A stretch of DNA of 64,000 nucleotides from Aeromicrobium sp. PE09-221 (GCF_002174305.1 NZ_MIJB01000018.1:62001-126000); one strand, 5' to 3'. Positions 9,133 through 19,309 are shown, counted from the stretch's first letter. A program made the numbers and translations. Notes: generated by a model not told the origin, from the sequence alone.

Positions 9133-11451
9133 GTGGCAGATCCGCAGGTCGACAAGACCACCGGGCCGAAGATGACGGAGTCGGCACCGGCGGGCGCCCG
9201 TGTGCGCAGCCGGCTCGCCCGGATGGGCGGGCGGACCGCGGCTCCGAATGCCGTCCTGGACCCGTTGCTGAAGGTCTATCGAGCCACTCACCCCAAGGGC
9301 GACATCGCGTCGATCGAGAAGGCCTACCGCATCGCGGCGCAGATGCACGAGGGGCAGACCCGCAAGAGCGGCGACCCGTACATCACACATCCGCTGGCGG
9401 TCGTCACCATCCTCGCCGAGCTCGGCATGACCGCCCCGACGCTGTGCGCGGCGCTCCTGCACGACACGGTCGAGGACACCTCCTACACGATCGACCAGTT
9501 GCGCGAGGACTTCGGCGACGAAGTGGTGCACTTGGTCGACGGCGTGACCAAGCTGGACAAGGTCAAATACGGCGACTCGGCGCAGTCGGAGACCATCCGC
9601 AAGATGGTCGTCGCGATGAGCCGCGACATCCGTGTGCTGGTCATCAAGCTCGCCGACCGGCTGCACAATATGCGGACCCTGCGGTACCTGCGTCAGGACA
9701 AGCAGGAGCGCATCGCCCGCGAGACCATCGAGATCTACGCCCCGCTGGCGCATCGGCTCGGCATGAACACCATCAAGTGGGAGCTGGAGGATCTCGCCTT
9801 CGGCACCCTCCATCCGAAGGTCTATGACGAGATCGTCCGTCTCGTCGCCGAGCGCGCGCCCTCGCGCGAGGGCTTCCTCGAGCGGGTCATCAACGACGTC
9901 ACCTCCGATCTCGGCCACTCCAAGATCAAGGCGAAGGTCACCGGCCGGCCCAAGCATTACTACTCGATCTACCAGAAGATGCTCGTCCGGGGCCGCGAGT
10001 TCTCCGATATCTTCGACCTCGTCGGCGTGCGCATCCTCGTCGACGACATCGCCGACTGTTACGCCGTCCTCGGCGTGCTGCACGCACGCTGGAATCCCAT
10101 CCCGGGTCGATTCAAGGACTACATCAGCGTCCCGAAGTTCAACATGTACCAGTCGCTGCATACGACCGTCATCGGCCCGCAGGGCAAGCCGGTCGAGCTG
10201 CAGATCCGCACCTATGCGATGCATCGCCGCGCCGAGTACGGCGTCGCGGCGCACTGGAAGTACAAGGAGGACGGCCTGGCGCAGGTCGCCGGTGCCAAGG
10301 GCGGCAAGGCCAAGGCCCCCGACGTGCAGGACATGGTATGGCTGCGCGAGCTGATGGATTGGCAGTCCGAGACCGAGGACTCCAGCGACTTCCTGGACTC
10401 GTTGCGCTTCGAGATGGGCAATGCGGGTGTGTACGCCTACACGCCGAGGGGCGATCTGATCCAGCTGCCGGCCAAGGCCACCCCGGTCGACTTCGCCTAC
10501 GCGGTGCACACCGAGGTCGGTCACGCGTGCATCGGCGCCCGGGTGAACGGACGCCTCGTCTCCTTGGAGTCGCAGCTGGAGAGCGGCGATGTCGTGGAGG
10601 TCTTCACCTCCAAGTCTCCCGATGCCGGCCCCAGCCGGGACTGGCTCGACTTCGTCCAGAGCCCCCGCGCCCGCAACAAGATCCGTCAGTGGTTCACCAA
10701 GGAGCGCCGCGAGGAGGCGATCGAGCGGGGCAAGGACCTCATCGCCAAGCAGATGCGCAAGGAGGGCCTGCCGCTGCATCGGCTGTTCAGCCAGTCGAAT
10801 CTCGAGGCGGTCGCGCACGATCTCGGGCTGAACGACATCTCGGCGCTGTACGCCGCGGTGGGGGAGAGCAATGTCGGGGCCCAGAATGTCGTCGAGCGGG
10901 TCATCGATCTGGCCGGCGGACGCGAGGGCGCTGAGGAGGACATCGCCGAGGCCACGACGATCCCTACCGTCGCCCAGCGTCCGGCGCCGACCTCCCGCAG
11001 CGTCGCGGGCGTGGATGTCGAGGGCATCGACGGTGATGTGATGGTCAAGCTGGCGCGCTGTTGCACTCCGGTGCCCGGTGATGACATCGCGGGCTTCGTG
11101 ACGCGCACCTCCGGGGTCTCGATCCACCGCACCGACTGTGTCAACTTCGAGGCGCTGCGCGAACAACCCGAACGTATCGTCGCGGTCTCCTGGGCTCCGA
11201 CGGCCAAGAGCATGTTCCTGGTGGCGATCCAGGTGGAGGCCCTCGACCGGCCGCGACTGCTGAGCGACATCACCCGGGTGATCTCCGATCAGCACGTCAA
11301 CATCCTGTCCGCCGGCTTGAGCACCGGGCGTGATCGAGTCGCCAAGACCAAGTTCACCTTCGAGATGGCCGACCCCAAGCACCTGGGCCATGTGCTGAGC
11401 GCCGTGCGGTCCATCGAGGGCGTTTTCGACGTCTATCGTCTGCACCAGTGA
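9133..11451 (+). CDS. relA: bifunctional (p)ppGpp synthetase/hydrolase Rel
   Basis: Makes and degrades the stringent-response alarmone. 772 residues. In order: HD hydrolase domain with HDTVEDT at 110-116, synthetase domain with RFKD at 326-329 (the RxKD form found in bifunctional enzymes, not the ExDD form of synthetase-only RelA), TGS domain near 425-485, a Cys-containing domain ([13 protein letters not shown]) near 640, and a C-terminal ACT domain. The start was set at GTG 9133 because AAGGAGG lies 6 nt upstream; in-frame GTG 9103 and ATG 9112 have no ribosome-binding site. Confidence 0.97.
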   Translation: MADPQVDKTTGPKMTESAPAGARVRSRLARMGGRTAAPNAVLDPLLKVYRATHPKGDIASIEKAYRIAAQMHEGQTRKSGDPYITHPLAVVTILAELGMTAPTLCAALLHDTVEDTSYTIDQLREDFGDEVVHLVDGVTKLDKVKYGDSAQSETIRKMVVAMSRDIRVLVIKLADRLHNMRTLRYLRQDKQERIARETIEIYAPLAHRLGMNTIKWELEDLAFGTLHPKVYDEIVRLVAERAPSREGFLERVINDVTSDLGHSKIKAKVTGRPKHYYSIYQKMLVRGREFSDIFDLVGVRILVDDIADCYAVLGVLHARWNPIPGRFKDYISVPKFNMYQSLHTTVIGPQGKPVELQIRTYAMHRRAEYGVAAHWKYKEDGLAQVAGAKGGKAKAPDVQDMVWLRELMDWQSETEDSSDFLDSLRFEMGNAGVYAYTPRGDLIQLPAKATPVDFAYAVHTEVGHACIGARVNGRLVSLESQLESGDVVEVFTSKSPDAGPSRDWLDFVQSPRARNKIRQWFTKERREEAIERGKDLIAKQMRKEGLPLHRLFSQSNLEAVAHDLGLNDISALYAAVGESNVGAQNVVERVIDLAGGREGAEEDIAEATTIPTVAQRPAPTSRSVAGVDVEGIDGDVMVKLARCCTPVPGDDIAGFVTRTSGVSIHRTDCVNFEALREQPERIVAVSWAPTAKSMFLVAIQVEALDRPRLLSDITRVISDQHVNILSAGLSTGRDRVAKTKFTFEMADPKHLGHVLSAVRSIEGVFDVYRLHQ

Positions 11452-11465
11452 CGGCCGCCGCGCTC

Positions 11466-11582
11466 GGGCGGTGACCTACGCACCTCTCACGCCGCTGGGC
11501 GGTGACCTACGCACCTCTCGACTCGGCGAGCGGTGGCCCACGCACGTCTCACGACGCCCGAGACGTGCGTAAGTCACCGCCC
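11466..11582 (+). repeat. composite intergenic repeat A: three direct 23-mers at 31-bp period plus one inverted copy
   Basis: Direct copies start at 11466, 11497 and 11528 (period exactly 31, 8-bp spacers). After a 9-bp gap an inverted copy lies at 11560-11582. The unit reads GGGCGGTG, then ACCT or GCCC, then ACGCAC, then STCTC. Copies three and four can fold into a hairpin with a perfect GCACGTCTC/GAGACGTGC inner stem. It begins 14 bp after relA. The same architecture recurs in mirror image at 17667-17783. Confidence 0.85.
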
Positions 11583-11667
11583 AGGCGCCCTGCCGAGCCG
11601 AGATGGGGCTCCATGCGAGCGGAGGCCCATCGCATCGGAAAACGGACCATGCTGTCTTTTTCGCTGT

Positions 11668-11673
11668 TACGCT
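11668..11673 (+). promoter_or_regulatory. possible -10 box of the secreted-protein gene
   Basis: TACGCT, about 48 nt before the ATG at 11722, behind a short T-rich stretch. GGAG at 11713-11716 is the Shine-Dalgarno. Confidence 0.35.
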
Positions 11674-11721
11674 CAGCAGATCGGTCGCCTCCCGCGACTC
11701 CCACGCCAGGTTGGAGCCACC

Positions 11722-12357
11722 ATGCGAAGAACGTCGTTCAGGCAGGCGCTCGTGGGTCTTGCCGCCACCCTGCTTGTCATGATCCCGACGTCGATGAAGG
11801 CTGTATCGTCCTTGGGCCTGCCGCCGGAGGACGCAAGCGACCGCCGCATCGACATGGATGCTGACGTCTCGGGGGTGTCCTTCGAACAGCTCGCGTGGCA
11901 GAACGAATTCGCTGAACTCGTCACGTCTTACTCGATGGACCCGCAGTGGCGCTACGCGTACTCGGAGATCATCTCCCCTGGGGAGGCGGTCCTGGCTTTC
12001 GGTGGCGCTGCTCCCGACGGTCTGGATGAGGAATTGACCGCGCTGGGTGGCCATGTCACGGTGCTCGAACACACCGGCTTTACCGAGCTTGAGATCCAGG
12101 ACGCCGCGGGCCGCGCTGCTCAGGTGGTCCTCGACCTCGGCGCCACATCGGTGCTCGCGGTCCCCGATGCGCGTGACCGCACGATCACCGTGAGTTTCAG
12201 CGGTGTGGCGCTGGAGGCTGCCGAGTTCCGCAGAGCGCAGGACGCGATCGAGGATGATGTCCTCGGCGGTGGGCTGGCGGCCGCCGGATTCTCGGTGAAC
12301 GTCGAGGAGTCCGAAACACAGGTCTTCGAGGCCGATCCTCTCGGCCTAGCCGAGTGA
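11722..12357 (+). CDS. secreted protein of unknown function
   Basis: Not recognised. 211 residues from the ATG behind TTGGAG; the frame is open further upstream but through the repeat cluster. Residues 1-27 form a Sec signal peptide (MRRTSFRQ then a hydrophobic core ALVGLAATLLVMIP). The mature part has no cysteine, is acidic, and alternates helical stretches with two beta-like modules (GEAVLAFGGAAPDGL; SVLAVPDARDRTITVSFSG). The pattern loosely recalls the pro-domain of secreted S1 proteases without a protease behind it; this is a weak resemblance. It is monocistronic and convergent with the DUF349 gene. Confidence 0.7.
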   Translation: MRRTSFRQALVGLAATLLVMIPTSMKAVSSLGLPPEDASDRRIDMDADVSGVSFEQLAWQNEFAELVTSYSMDPQWRYAYSEIISPGEAVLAFGGAAPDGLDEELTALGGHVTVLEHTGFTELEIQDAAGRAAQVVLDLGATSVLAVPDARDRTITVSFSGVALEAAEFRRAQDAIEDDVLGGGLAAAGFSVNVEESETQVFEADPLGLAE

Positions 12358-12370
12358 TCGCGTGCCAGAC

Positions 12371-12401
12371 GTCCCCGTGACGCGGAGACCGCCCACGGGA
12401 C
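12371..12401. terminator. candidate bidirectional terminator hairpin
   Basis: GTCCCCGTG and CACGGGAC pair with one bulged base across a 14-nt loop, between two convergent genes. There is no U-tract on either side, so function is uncertain. Confidence 0.3.
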
Positions 12402-12407
12402 CTGTGA

Positions 12408-13661
12408 TCAGCCGAAGTCGGAGGCGGTCTTGCGGGCGATGTCGAGGAAGGCGCGCCGCGACTCGAGGTTCTCGGTCAGGTTCTTGACCTTCTTCTCGTC
12501 ACCGGCGGCCCGTGCCTTCTCCAGCTCGGCCTCCGTCTCGGCGATCGCGGCCTCGAGCTTGCCGATCATGTCATCGGCCCGCGCCGATTTCTCAGGATCC
12601 GTTCGCTGCCACTCGCGTTGACCGGCATCGCGGATCGCATTCTCGACGGTGCGCAGACGGCCCTCGAACTCCTTGACCCGGGCCCGTGGCACCTTGCCGG
12701 CGGCCTCCCAGCGATCGGCGATCGACTGCCAGGCGCGACGTGCGGCATCCAGATCCTTGATCGGCAGCAGCGCCTCGGCCTCGGCGAGGATCTCGGCCTT
12801 GACCTCGGCATTCTTCTCGTACTCGGCGTCGAGCTCGGCATTGGCGGCGTCACGTGCGGAGAAGAAGACGTCCTGGGCTGCGCGGAAGCGCTTCCAGAGT
12901 TTGTCCTCGACGCCGCGAGGGGCGGAGCCGGCCTTCTTCCACTGCTGCATGAGCTCGCGATAGCGCCCCGAGGTGGGCCCCCAGTCGGTGGAATCCTGCA
13001 TCGCCTCGGCCTCCGCGATCAAGCGCTCCTTGATCTTGGCGGCTTCGTCGCGGCGAGCCGACTGCTCGCTGAAGTGGGCCTTGCGGCGCTTGGTGTACGC
13101 CGTGCGCGCCGAGCTGAAGCGGTGCCAGAGTTCGTCATCGAGGGACTTGCTGAGCCGGGGAAGGGCCTTCCACTCGTCGAGCAGCTGGCGGAAGCGATCG
13201 GCACCGCCTCGCCAGTCGTTGCCGGTCGAGAGCTTCTCCGCTTCGGCGACGATCCGGCTCTTGGCCTCCTTCGACTCAGCCTGGCGCTGTTCGCGCTCGG
13301 CCTTGCGCTGTTCGCGCAGCGTCGCGATCTGCGGCTCGAGGGCGTCCAGACGGGCCGTCAGGGAGGCGAGGTCGCCGATGGCCTGGGCATTGGCGAGCTG
13401 CTCGCGGACCTGGGCCAACGCCTTCTGCGCATCATCGGGGGCCACCGTGCCGGCGGACATGCGCTGCTCCAGCAGCTCGACCTCCGTCTGGAAGCCCTCG
13501 AAGCGGCGGGTGTACAGCGCGATGGCCTCCTGCGGGTCGCCACCGACCCACTGGGCGATGAGGCGCTCCCCATCGCCCTCGCGCACGTACACATTTCCTT
13601 CGGCGTCGACGCGACCCCACTCCTGCTGGGCGGCGGCAGGTCGCTCGCTTCGCTCGCTCAT
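12408..13661 (-). CDS. DUF349 domain protein
   Basis: 417 residues, almost all alpha-helical and highly charged, with at least three DUF349 repeats recognisable by W-x-x-x-G-x-(V/A)-(P) patterns (DEWKALPRLSKSLDDELWHRF; QQWKKAGSAPRGVEDKLWKRF; DRWEAAGKVPRARVKEFEGRL). The function of DUF349 is not settled. The N-terminus begins MSERSERP, the same nucleotide start as the mini-ORF repeats elsewhere in this window, but no hairpin half follows. Transcribed away from the MBL gene; the two starts are 75 bp apart. Confidence 0.9.
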   Translation of the reverse strand: MSERSERPAAAQQEWGRVDAEGNVYVREGDGERLIAQWVGGDPQEAIALYTRRFEGFQTEVELLEQRMSAGTVAPDDAQKALAQVREQLANAQAIGDLASLTARLDALEPQIATLREQRKAEREQRQAESKEAKSRIVAEAEKLSTGNDWRGGADRFRQLLDEWKALPRLSKSLDDELWHRFSSARTAYTKRRKAHFSEQSARRDEAAKIKERLIAEAEAMQDSTDWGPTSGRYRELMQQWKKAGSAPRGVEDKLWKRFRAAQDVFFSARDAANAELDAEYEKNAEVKAEILAEAEALLPIKDLDAARRAWQSIADRWEAAGKVPRARVKEFEGRLRTVENAIRDAGQREWQRTDPEKSARADDMIGKLEAAIAETEAELEKARAAGDEKKVKNLTENLESRRAFLDIARKTASDFG

Positions 13662-13723
13662 GGTGATGAGTGTAGTGGTGCGCCGACCGGCGAGGAGGTG
13701 CACGTCACGTCTGATGTCTCGCG

Positions 13724-13729
13724 TAGGCT
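13724..13729 (+). promoter_or_regulatory. -10 box of the MBL-fold gene, leaderless type
   Basis: TAGGCT ends 7 nt before the GTG, the same hexamer and spacing as at ruvC. Confidence 0.6.
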
Positions 13730-13736
13730 GGCCGAC

Positions 13737-14432
13737 GTGCTTCTCACCAGTTTTCCGGCCGGTCCGCTGCAGGCGAACTGCTACTTCATCGCCGAGGGCG
13801 AGGGTGGCGCCTGCGCGATCGTCGATCCGGGTATGGAGTCCTTCGAGGCGATCGAGAAGGTCGTCGAGGAACACGGTTTCACCGTCGCGGCCGTCCTGGT
13901 CACCCACGGGCATTTCGACCACATGTGGTGCGCCCAGGATGTCGCCGCCCGGTACGGCTGCCCGGTGTGGATCCATCCCGCTGACCGACATCTGCTGAGC
14001 GATCCGATGGCCGCGGTCTCCGGACAGTCCGCGGCGATGCTGCGCCAGCAGTTCGCCGACATCGAGATGCCGGAGTTCGTCGAGCCCGCCGACGTCCGCG
14101 ACGCCGTGGACGGCGCCCGCATCGATGTCGGCTCACTGGTGCTCACGGTCGACCACTGCCCAGGACACACACCGGGCACCGTGATGTATCGCGTCGACTA
14201 TCCGGGGCCCGAGCCCGTCTCCCAGGTCGCGTTCTCCGGTGACTTCCTGTTCTTCGGCTCGATCGGCCGCACCGACCTCACCGGCGGCGACCATGCTCAG
14301 ATGATGGAGAGCCTGCGCACCAAGGTGCTGACGCTGCCCGATGACGTCGTCGTGCTGCCCGGCCACGGCCAGCAGACCTCCATCGGCCGCGAGAAGAGCA
14401 CCAATCCCTTCCTCGCGGAGCTGAGCGCATGA
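13737..14432 (+). CDS. metallo-beta-lactamase-fold hydrolase (glyoxalase II-like)
   Basis: 231 residues. The metal-binding motif THGHFDH is followed by further ligands in HCPGHTPG, FSGDFLF and LPGHGQ, the glyoxalase II-like pattern. It probably hydrolyses a thioester or similar small substrate; the exact substrate is not evident. The GTG start follows a -10 box at leaderless spacing; the long open frame upstream is antisense to the DUF349 gene. The stop codon is shared with the first copy of the ATGA-linked repeat, which separates it from hisS. Confidence 0.9.
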   Translation: MLLTSFPAGPLQANCYFIAEGEGGACAIVDPGMESFEAIEKVVEEHGFTVAAVLVTHGHFDHMWCAQDVAARYGCPVWIHPADRHLLSDPMAAVSGQSAAMLRQQFADIEMPEFVEPADVRDAVDGARIDVGSLVLTVDHCPGHTPGTVMYRVDYPGPEPVSQVAFSGDFLFFGSIGRTDLTGGDHAQMMESLRTKVLTLPDDVVVLPGHGQQTSIGREKSTNPFLAELSA

Positions 14433-14502
14433 GCGAGCGAACGGTGGGGTCTCTCTCATGCCGGCATCGTCTATTGTGCGTCTTCTTCGAGGCGGTGGCG
14501 GC
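14429..14502 (+). repeat. ATGA-linked mini-ORF repeat, copy 1 (MBL / hisS junction)
   Basis: 74-bp element. It starts with ATGA on the MBL stop codon and is followed by the ATGA of hisS. It contains a 25-codon open frame (14429-14506) beginning MSERTVGS and ending FFEAVAA, whose stop overlaps the hisS start. Imperfect hairpin arms are TCATGCCG... and GGCGGTGGCGGCATGA. The loop carries TATTGT (14472-14477), a possible -10, and GAGGCGG lies before hisS. The left half is 9 bp shorter than in copies 3 and 4. Confidence 0.85.
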
Positions 14503-15843
14503 ATGAGCAAGAGAACGAAGCTCTCGGGCTTCCCTGAGTACCTCCCGGCGGAGCGCAATGTCGAACTCGCCGTGCTGGATCATCTGCGCCGGGTCTTCGA
14601 GCTGCACGGCTTCACGAATATCGAGACCCGCGCGGTGGAGACGATCGAGCAGCTGACCCGCAAGGGCGAGATCGACAAAGAGGTCTACGTGCTGCGCCGC
14701 CTGCAGGCCGCCGAGGACGGTGCCGATGCCGGCATGGGGCTGCACTTCGACCTCACCGTGCCCTTCGCGCGCTATGTCGTGGAGAACGCGGGCAAGCTCG
14801 CCTTCCCCTTCCGCCGCTACCAGATCCAGAAGGTGTGGCGCGGCGAGCGCCCCCAGCAGGGGCGCTTCCGTGAGTTCACGCAGGCCGATATCGACATCGT
14901 CGGCGAAGGCACGCTGCCCTTCCACTTCGATGTCGAGGTCGCCCGGGTCATGGCTGAGGCGCTCTCCGGCCTGCCGGTGCCCGAACTGACCCTCCAGGTC
15001 TCCAACCGCAAGGTGCTGGAGGGGTTCTACCTCGGCCTCGGGCTGGGTGACCCCACGGCGGTCATGCAGGTCATCGACAAGCTCGACAAGCTGCCCGGTG
15101 AGAGGATCATCGAGTTGCTGCTGGAACTCGGGCTAGGGGAGCCACAGGCGCGTCAGTGCCTCGCCCTCGCCGAGATCCGCAGTGCCGACACGTCCTTCGT
15201 CGATCGGGTCCGCGGACTCGGCGTCGAGCACCCGATGCTCGACGAGGGGCTCGAGGAGCTCGCTGCCGTCGTCGGGGCCGGGGCCGATGTCGAGGGCGTC
15301 ACCGTGATGGCCGACCTGCGCATCGCCCGCGGCCTGGACTACTACACCGGCACCGTCTTCGAGACCCGGATGGCCGGTTACGAGTCGCTGGGCTCGATCT
15401 GTTCGGGCGGTCGCTACGACCAGCTCGCCAGCGACGGCAAGCGCACTTATCCCGGTGTCGGCATCTCACTCGGCGTCTCGCGCCTGCTCGCCCCGCTCCT
15501 CGCCGATGGCATGACCTCGACGCGCAGCGTGCCGTCAGCCGTCCTCGTGGCCCTCGCCGATGAGGGCGCCAGGGCCGCCGCCGACGCCGTCGCCCAGCGG
15601 CTGCGGGCGCGAGGCATCGCCGCCGAGGTCGCGGCCAGTGCCCAGAAATTCGGCAAGCAGATCCGCTACGCCGAGCGGCGAGGGATCCCGTTCGTGTGGT
15701 TCCCTCCCGCCGAGCCCGACGGTGAGCACACCGTCAAGGACATCCGTTCGGGGGACCAGGAGCCGTCCGACCCGGACGCCTGGACCCCGTCCGCCACCGA
15801 TCTACGACCCCAGGTCGTCACCCCCGAAGGAGACCGCACGTGA
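14503..15843 (+). CDS. hisS: histidyl-tRNA synthetase
   Basis: Class II synthetase that charges tRNA(His). 446 residues from ATG 14503 ([16 protein letters not shown], the usual beginning of this subfamily). Motif 2 lies in [23 protein letters not shown]; the histidine-binding signature is [13 protein letters not shown]; a C-terminal anticodon-binding domain follows from about 345. An in-frame ATG at 14458 falls inside the repeat hairpin and is rejected as the start. It overlaps aspS by GTGA. Confidence 0.97.
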   Translation: MSKRTKLSGFPEYLPAERNVELAVLDHLRRVFELHGFTNIETRAVETIEQLTRKGEIDKEVYVLRRLQAAEDGADAGMGLHFDLTVPFARYVVENAGKLAFPFRRYQIQKVWRGERPQQGRFREFTQADIDIVGEGTLPFHFDVEVARVMAEALSGLPVPELTLQVSNRKVLEGFYLGLGLGDPTAVMQVIDKLDKLPGERIIELLLELGLGEPQARQCLALAEIRSADTSFVDRVRGLGVEHPMLDEGLEELAAVVGAGADVEGVTVMADLRIARGLDYYTGTVFETRMAGYESLGSICSGGRYDQLASDGKRTYPGVGISLGVSRLLAPLLADGMTSTRSVPSAVLVALADEGARAAADAVAQRLRARGIAAEVAASAQKFGKQIRYAERRGIPFVWFPPAEPDGEHTVKDIRSGDQEPSDPDAWTPSATDLRPQVVTPEGDRT

Positions 15844-17609
15844 TCCGCACCCATGACGCCGGAACTCTGACCGCCGCCGATGTCGGCGAGCAGGTCACGC
15901 TCGCCGGCTGGGTCGCCCGCCGCCGCGACCATGGCGGTGTCGCGTTCATCGACCTGCGCGAGGCCTCGGGCGTCGTGCAGGTGGTCGTGCGCGAGGATGT
16001 CGCACATCAGCTGCGTTCGGAGTTCTGTCTCAAGGTCACCGGCACGGTCGAGCGTCGTCCCGAGGGCAACGAGAATCCCGCGATCGGCACGGGGGAGATC
16101 GAGGTCATCGCCGAGGATGTCGAGATCCTCAGCGCCTCGGCACCGCTGCCGTTCCCCATCGACGAGGCTGCGTCATCGGGGGAGGGGACGGTGGGCGAGG
16201 AGGTACGCCTCAAGTACCGTTACCTCGATCTGCGCCGCCAGGGCCCGGCTGAGGCGATCCGGCTGCGCTCGAAAGTCAACGCCGCTGCTCGGTCGGTCTT
16301 GGAGCGTCACGACTTCGTCGAGGTCGAGACGCCTACGCTCACCCGATCGACTCCCGAGGGCGCGCGCGACTTCCTCGTGCCCGCCCGGCTGCGGCCCGGC
16401 AGCTGGTACGCGCTCCCGCAAAGCCCCCAGCTGTTCAAGCAGCTCCTGCAGGTCGGCGGTCTTGAGCGCTACTACCAGATCGCGCGCTGCTACCGCGATG
16501 AGGATTTCCGCGCCGACCGGCAGCCGGAGTTCACCCAGCTGGACATTGAGATGAGCTTCGTCGAGGCCGATGACGTCATGGCTCTCGCCGAAGAGGTCTA
16601 CGTCGAGCTCTGGAAGCTCATCGGCGTGGAGCTGACCACCCCGTTCCCGCGCATCACCTATGCCGATGCCATGAACAGGTACGGCTCGGACAAGCCGGAC
16701 CTGCGCCTCGACCTCGAGCTCACCGAGTGCACCGAGTTCTTCGCCGAAACGCCCTTCCGGGTCTTCCAGGCGCCGTATGTCGGCGCCGTGGTGATGCCCG
16801 GCGGCGGCTCGCAGCCGCGGCGCCAGCTGGACGCCTGGCAGGAGTGGGCCAAGCAGCGGGGGCACAAGGGCCTCGCCTACATCCTCGTCGGCGAGGACGG
16901 CGAGCTGTCCGGCCCGGTCTCCAAGAACATCACCGATGCCGAGAAGGCCGGCATCGCGACGCATGTGGGCGCAAAGCCCGGTGACTGCATCTTCTTCGCC
17001 GCGGGTCCCCGCAAGTCGGCACAGAACCTGCTCGGTGCCGCGCGCCTGGAGATCGGACGCCGCTGCGATCTGATCGACGACTCGGCGTGGGCCTTCTGCT
17101 GGGTCGTCGACTGGCCGATGTTCGAGGCTGTCAGCGATCTCGACTCCGGCGATGTCGCCGTCGGCGGGGGCGAGTGGACGGCCGTACACCACGCGTTCAC
17201 CGCGCCGCAAGATGTCGCCACGCTCGACGATCCCGGCACCTCGCTCGCGCAGGCCTACGACATCGTCTGCAATGGCAACGAGATCGGCGGCGGCTCGATC
17301 CGTATCCATCGTCAGGACGTGCAGGAGAAGGTCTTCTCGATCATGGGCATCGGCGAGGAGGAGGCCCGCGAGAAGTTCGGCTTCCTGCTCGACGCGTTCA
17401 GCTTCGGTGCCCCGCCGCACGGTGGCATCGCCTTCGGATGGGACCGCACCTGCGCGCTGTTGTCGGGTGTCGACTCGATCCGTGAGGTCATCGCCTTCCC
17501 GAAGTCCGGCGGCGGCTACGACCCGTTGACGTCCGCGCCCGCGCCGATCACCCCCGAGCAGCGCGCCGAGGCCGGCGTCGATGCCGAACCCGAGGCCGAG
17601 GAGAGCTGA
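15840..17609 (+). CDS. aspS: aspartyl-tRNA synthetase, probably non-discriminating (Asp/Asn)
   Basis: 589 residues of the bacterial long form: OB-fold anticodon domain (1-110), class II core with motif 2 [20 protein letters not shown], the GAD insertion near 300-410, and motif 3 [11 protein letters not shown]31 in RRRDHGG is the residue associated with non-discriminating AspRS, which also charges tRNA(Asn) for transamidation by GatCAB; the window carries no asnS or gatCAB to test this. The start is GTG, sharing four bases with the hisS stop. Confidence 0.96.
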   Translation: MIRTHDAGTLTAADVGEQVTLAGWVARRRDHGGVAFIDLREASGVVQVVVREDVAHQLRSEFCLKVTGTVERRPEGNENPAIGTGEIEVIAEDVEILSASAPLPFPIDEAASSGEGTVGEEVRLKYRYLDLRRQGPAEAIRLRSKVNAAARSVLERHDFVEVETPTLTRSTPEGARDFLVPARLRPGSWYALPQSPQLFKQLLQVGGLERYYQIARCYRDEDFRADRQPEFTQLDIEMSFVEADDVMALAEEVYVELWKLIGVELTTPFPRITYADAMNRYGSDKPDLRLDLELTECTEFFAETPFRVFQAPYVGAVVMPGGGSQPRRQLDAWQEWAKQRGHKGLAYILVGEDGELSGPVSKNITDAEKAGIATHVGAKPGDCIFFAAGPRKSAQNLLGAARLEIGRRCDLIDDSAWAFCWVVDWPMFEAVSDLDSGDVAVGGGEWTAVHHAFTAPQDVATLDDPGTSLAQAYDIVCNGNEIGGGSIRIHRQDVQEKVFSIMGIGEEEAREKFGFLLDAFSFGAPPHGGIAFGWDRTCALLSGVDSIREVIAFPKSGGGYDPLTSAPAPITPEQRAEAGVDAEPEAEES

Positions 17610-17666
17610 CCCGACGTCGGGAACTCACCGATCGGTCTCAGAGGCCTTACCAATGCCCCCGGGGTC

Positions 17667-17783
17667 GAGCGGTGGGTTGTGCACCTGTCCGAGCTTCTGA
17701 GACGTGCGTAACCCACCGCCCACCCGGACGAGAGGTGCGTAACCCACCGCCCACCCGGACGAGAGGGGCGTAACCCACCGCCC
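17667..17783 (-). repeat. composite intergenic repeat B: mirror image of repeat A
   Basis: One 23-mer at 17667-17689 on the plus strand, a 9-bp gap, then three copies on the minus strand starting at 17699, 17730 and 17761 (period exactly 31; both 8-bp spacers are ACCCGGAC). Reverse-complemented, the order, period, spacer and gap lengths equal those of repeat A. Located between aspS and rarA; the rest of 17610-17831 shows no gene. Confidence 0.85.
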
Positions 17784-17831
17784 ATGGTGAGCCCCGTCGC
17801 CGGTCCGGGACGCACTGACGGTGGCGATGGG

Positions 17832-17837
17832 TAGGCT
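17832..17837 (+). promoter_or_regulatory. -10 box of rarA, leaderless type
   Basis: TAGGCT ends 6 nt before the ATG. Confidence 0.6.
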
Positions 17838-17843
17838 CGATCC

Positions 17844-19208
17844 ATGCCCTCCGATGGCCTGTTCGACCTGCCCGACGCGCCTGTCTCGCTACCCACGTCC
17901 AGCGGCACCCTCGCGGGCAATCAGTTCGCGACGGCGCCGCTCGCGGTGCGGATGCGTCCGCGCAGTCTCGACGAGCTCGTCGGGCAGCAGCACCTGCTCG
18001 GCCCAGGCTCTCCGCTGCGGCAGATGATCGACGGGCACAAGCCGCTGACCATCCTGCTCTGGGGTCCTCCGGGCACCGGCAAGACCACACTCGCGAGCCT
18101 CATCAGCACCCAGACCGATCGCCGCTTCGTCGAGGTCTCGGCCGTCAGCGCCGGGGTCAAGGAGGTCCGCGAGGTCATCACCGGAGCCCGCAAGGCGCTC
18201 GCGGCCACCGGCCAGGAGACCGTCCTGTTCGTCGACGAGGTCCACCGGTTCAGCAAGGCCCAACAGGATGCCCTGCTTCCCGGGGTGGAGAATCGCTGGG
18301 TGAGCCTCGTCGCGGCCACCACCGAGAACCCGCATTTCAGCGTGATCTCCCCGCTGCTCAGCCGATCGCTGCTTCTCACGCTCGAGTCGCTGACCGATGA
18401 GGACATCGCCGTCCTCGTCGACCGTGCCCTCACCGACGAGCGGGGGCTGAATGACGAGGTCACGCTCACCGATGACGCCAAGGACCATCTGGTCCGGCTC
18501 GCGGGAGGTGACGGCCGCCGGGTGCTCACCTACCTCGAGGCGGCCGCCGGTGCCGCCACCTCCCAGGGTAAGACGGAGATCGACGTCGAGGACGCGGCCC
18601 AGGCCGTCGACCGGGCGGCCGTCCGCTATGACCGGCAGGGTGACCAGCACTACGACGTCACGAGCGCCTTCATCAAGTCCATCCGCGGATCGGATGTCGA
18701 TGCCGCCCTGCACTATCTCGCCCGGATGATCGAGGCGGGGGAGGACCCGCGGTTCATCGCCCGCCGCCTGATGATCCACGCCAGCGAGGACATCGGCATG
18801 GCCGATCCGACCGCCTTGCAGGTGGCGACCACGGCTGCGCAGGCGGTCGCGATGATCGGCTTCCCAGAGGCGCGCATTCCGCTCGCGCAAGCCGTCATCC
18901 ACCTGGCCACCGCCCCGAAGTCCAATGCCGTCATCCGCGCGATCGACGCGGCGCTCAGCGATGTGCGGGCCGGCAAGGTCGGCGCCGTGCCCCCGGCGCT
19001 GCGCGATGCTCACTACTCGGGTGCCAAGAAGCTCGGCCACGGGCACGACTATCTCTACGCCCACAATGATCCACGCGGCGTGGTCGCCCAGCAGTACGCC
19101 CCGGACGATATCGACGGCACCGAGTACTTCGAGCCGGGCCGCCACGGAGCGGAGGCCGCTCTGGCTGATCGTCTGGCCCGCATCCGCGCCATCCTGCGCG
19201 ACCGCTGA
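17844..19208 (+). CDS. rarA: replication-associated recombination protein A (RarA/MgsA-type AAA+ ATPase)
   Basis: Clamp-loader-like ATPase that acts at stalled replication forks. 454 residues: Walker [10 protein letters not shown], Walker [11 protein letters not shown], sensor 1 ATTENP, arginine-finger region SRSLLL, then the tetramerisation domain with the [24 protein letters not shown] signature and the C-terminal [19 protein letters not shown]. Starts at the ATG behind a -10 box. Monocistronic or leading into the small genes ahead of alaS. Confidence 0.95.
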   Translation: MPSDGLFDLPDAPVSLPTSSGTLAGNQFATAPLAVRMRPRSLDELVGQQHLLGPGSPLRQMIDGHKPLTILLWGPPGTGKTTLASLISTQTDRRFVEVSAVSAGVKEVREVITGARKALAATGQETVLFVDEVHRFSKAQQDALLPGVENRWVSLVAATTENPHFSVISPLLSRSLLLTLESLTDEDIAVLVDRALTDERGLNDEVTLTDDAKDHLVRLAGGDGRRVLTYLEAAAGAATSQGKTEIDVEDAAQAVDRAAVRYDRQGDQHYDVTSAFIKSIRGSDVDAALHYLARMIEAGEDPRFIARRLMIHASEDIGMADPTALQVATTAAQAVAMIGFPEARIPLAQAVIHLATAPKSNAVIRAIDAALSDVRAGKVGAVPPALRDAHYSGAKKLGHGHDYLYAHNDPRGVVAQQYAPDDIDGTEYFEPGRHGAEAALADRLARIRAILRDR

Positions 19209-19309
19209 AACGAGGGCCGTCCTGACACTGTCGGCGGCCGATCCCGCACCGGAACCCGCTCGGTGCGTGGCGACGCGCCGCCCGGCCCCCGTGACGTCCC
19301 CGTGACCGG

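Noticed and set aside
8923..11445. Long open frame (840 codons) on the minus strand opposite relA
   Set aside because: Antisense shadow of a high-GC gene; the plus-strand Rel protein is unambiguous. Similar long antisense frames at 39140-41428 (carB) and 25072-27315 (aroC region) were dropped for the same reason.
12618..13736. N-terminal extension of the MBL-fold protein by 373 codons
   Set aside because: The extension is antisense to the DUF349 gene; the GTG at 13737 sits behind a -10 box and matches the family length.
14458..14502. hisS start at ATG 14458
   Set aside because: That ATG is part of the repeat hairpin (TCATGCCG); the HisRS N-terminus begins at 14503.
11466..17783. The 31-bp-period repeats as CRISPR arrays
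   Set aside because: Spacers are only 8 bp and, at locus B, identical; one unit is inverted; no cas genes are near.
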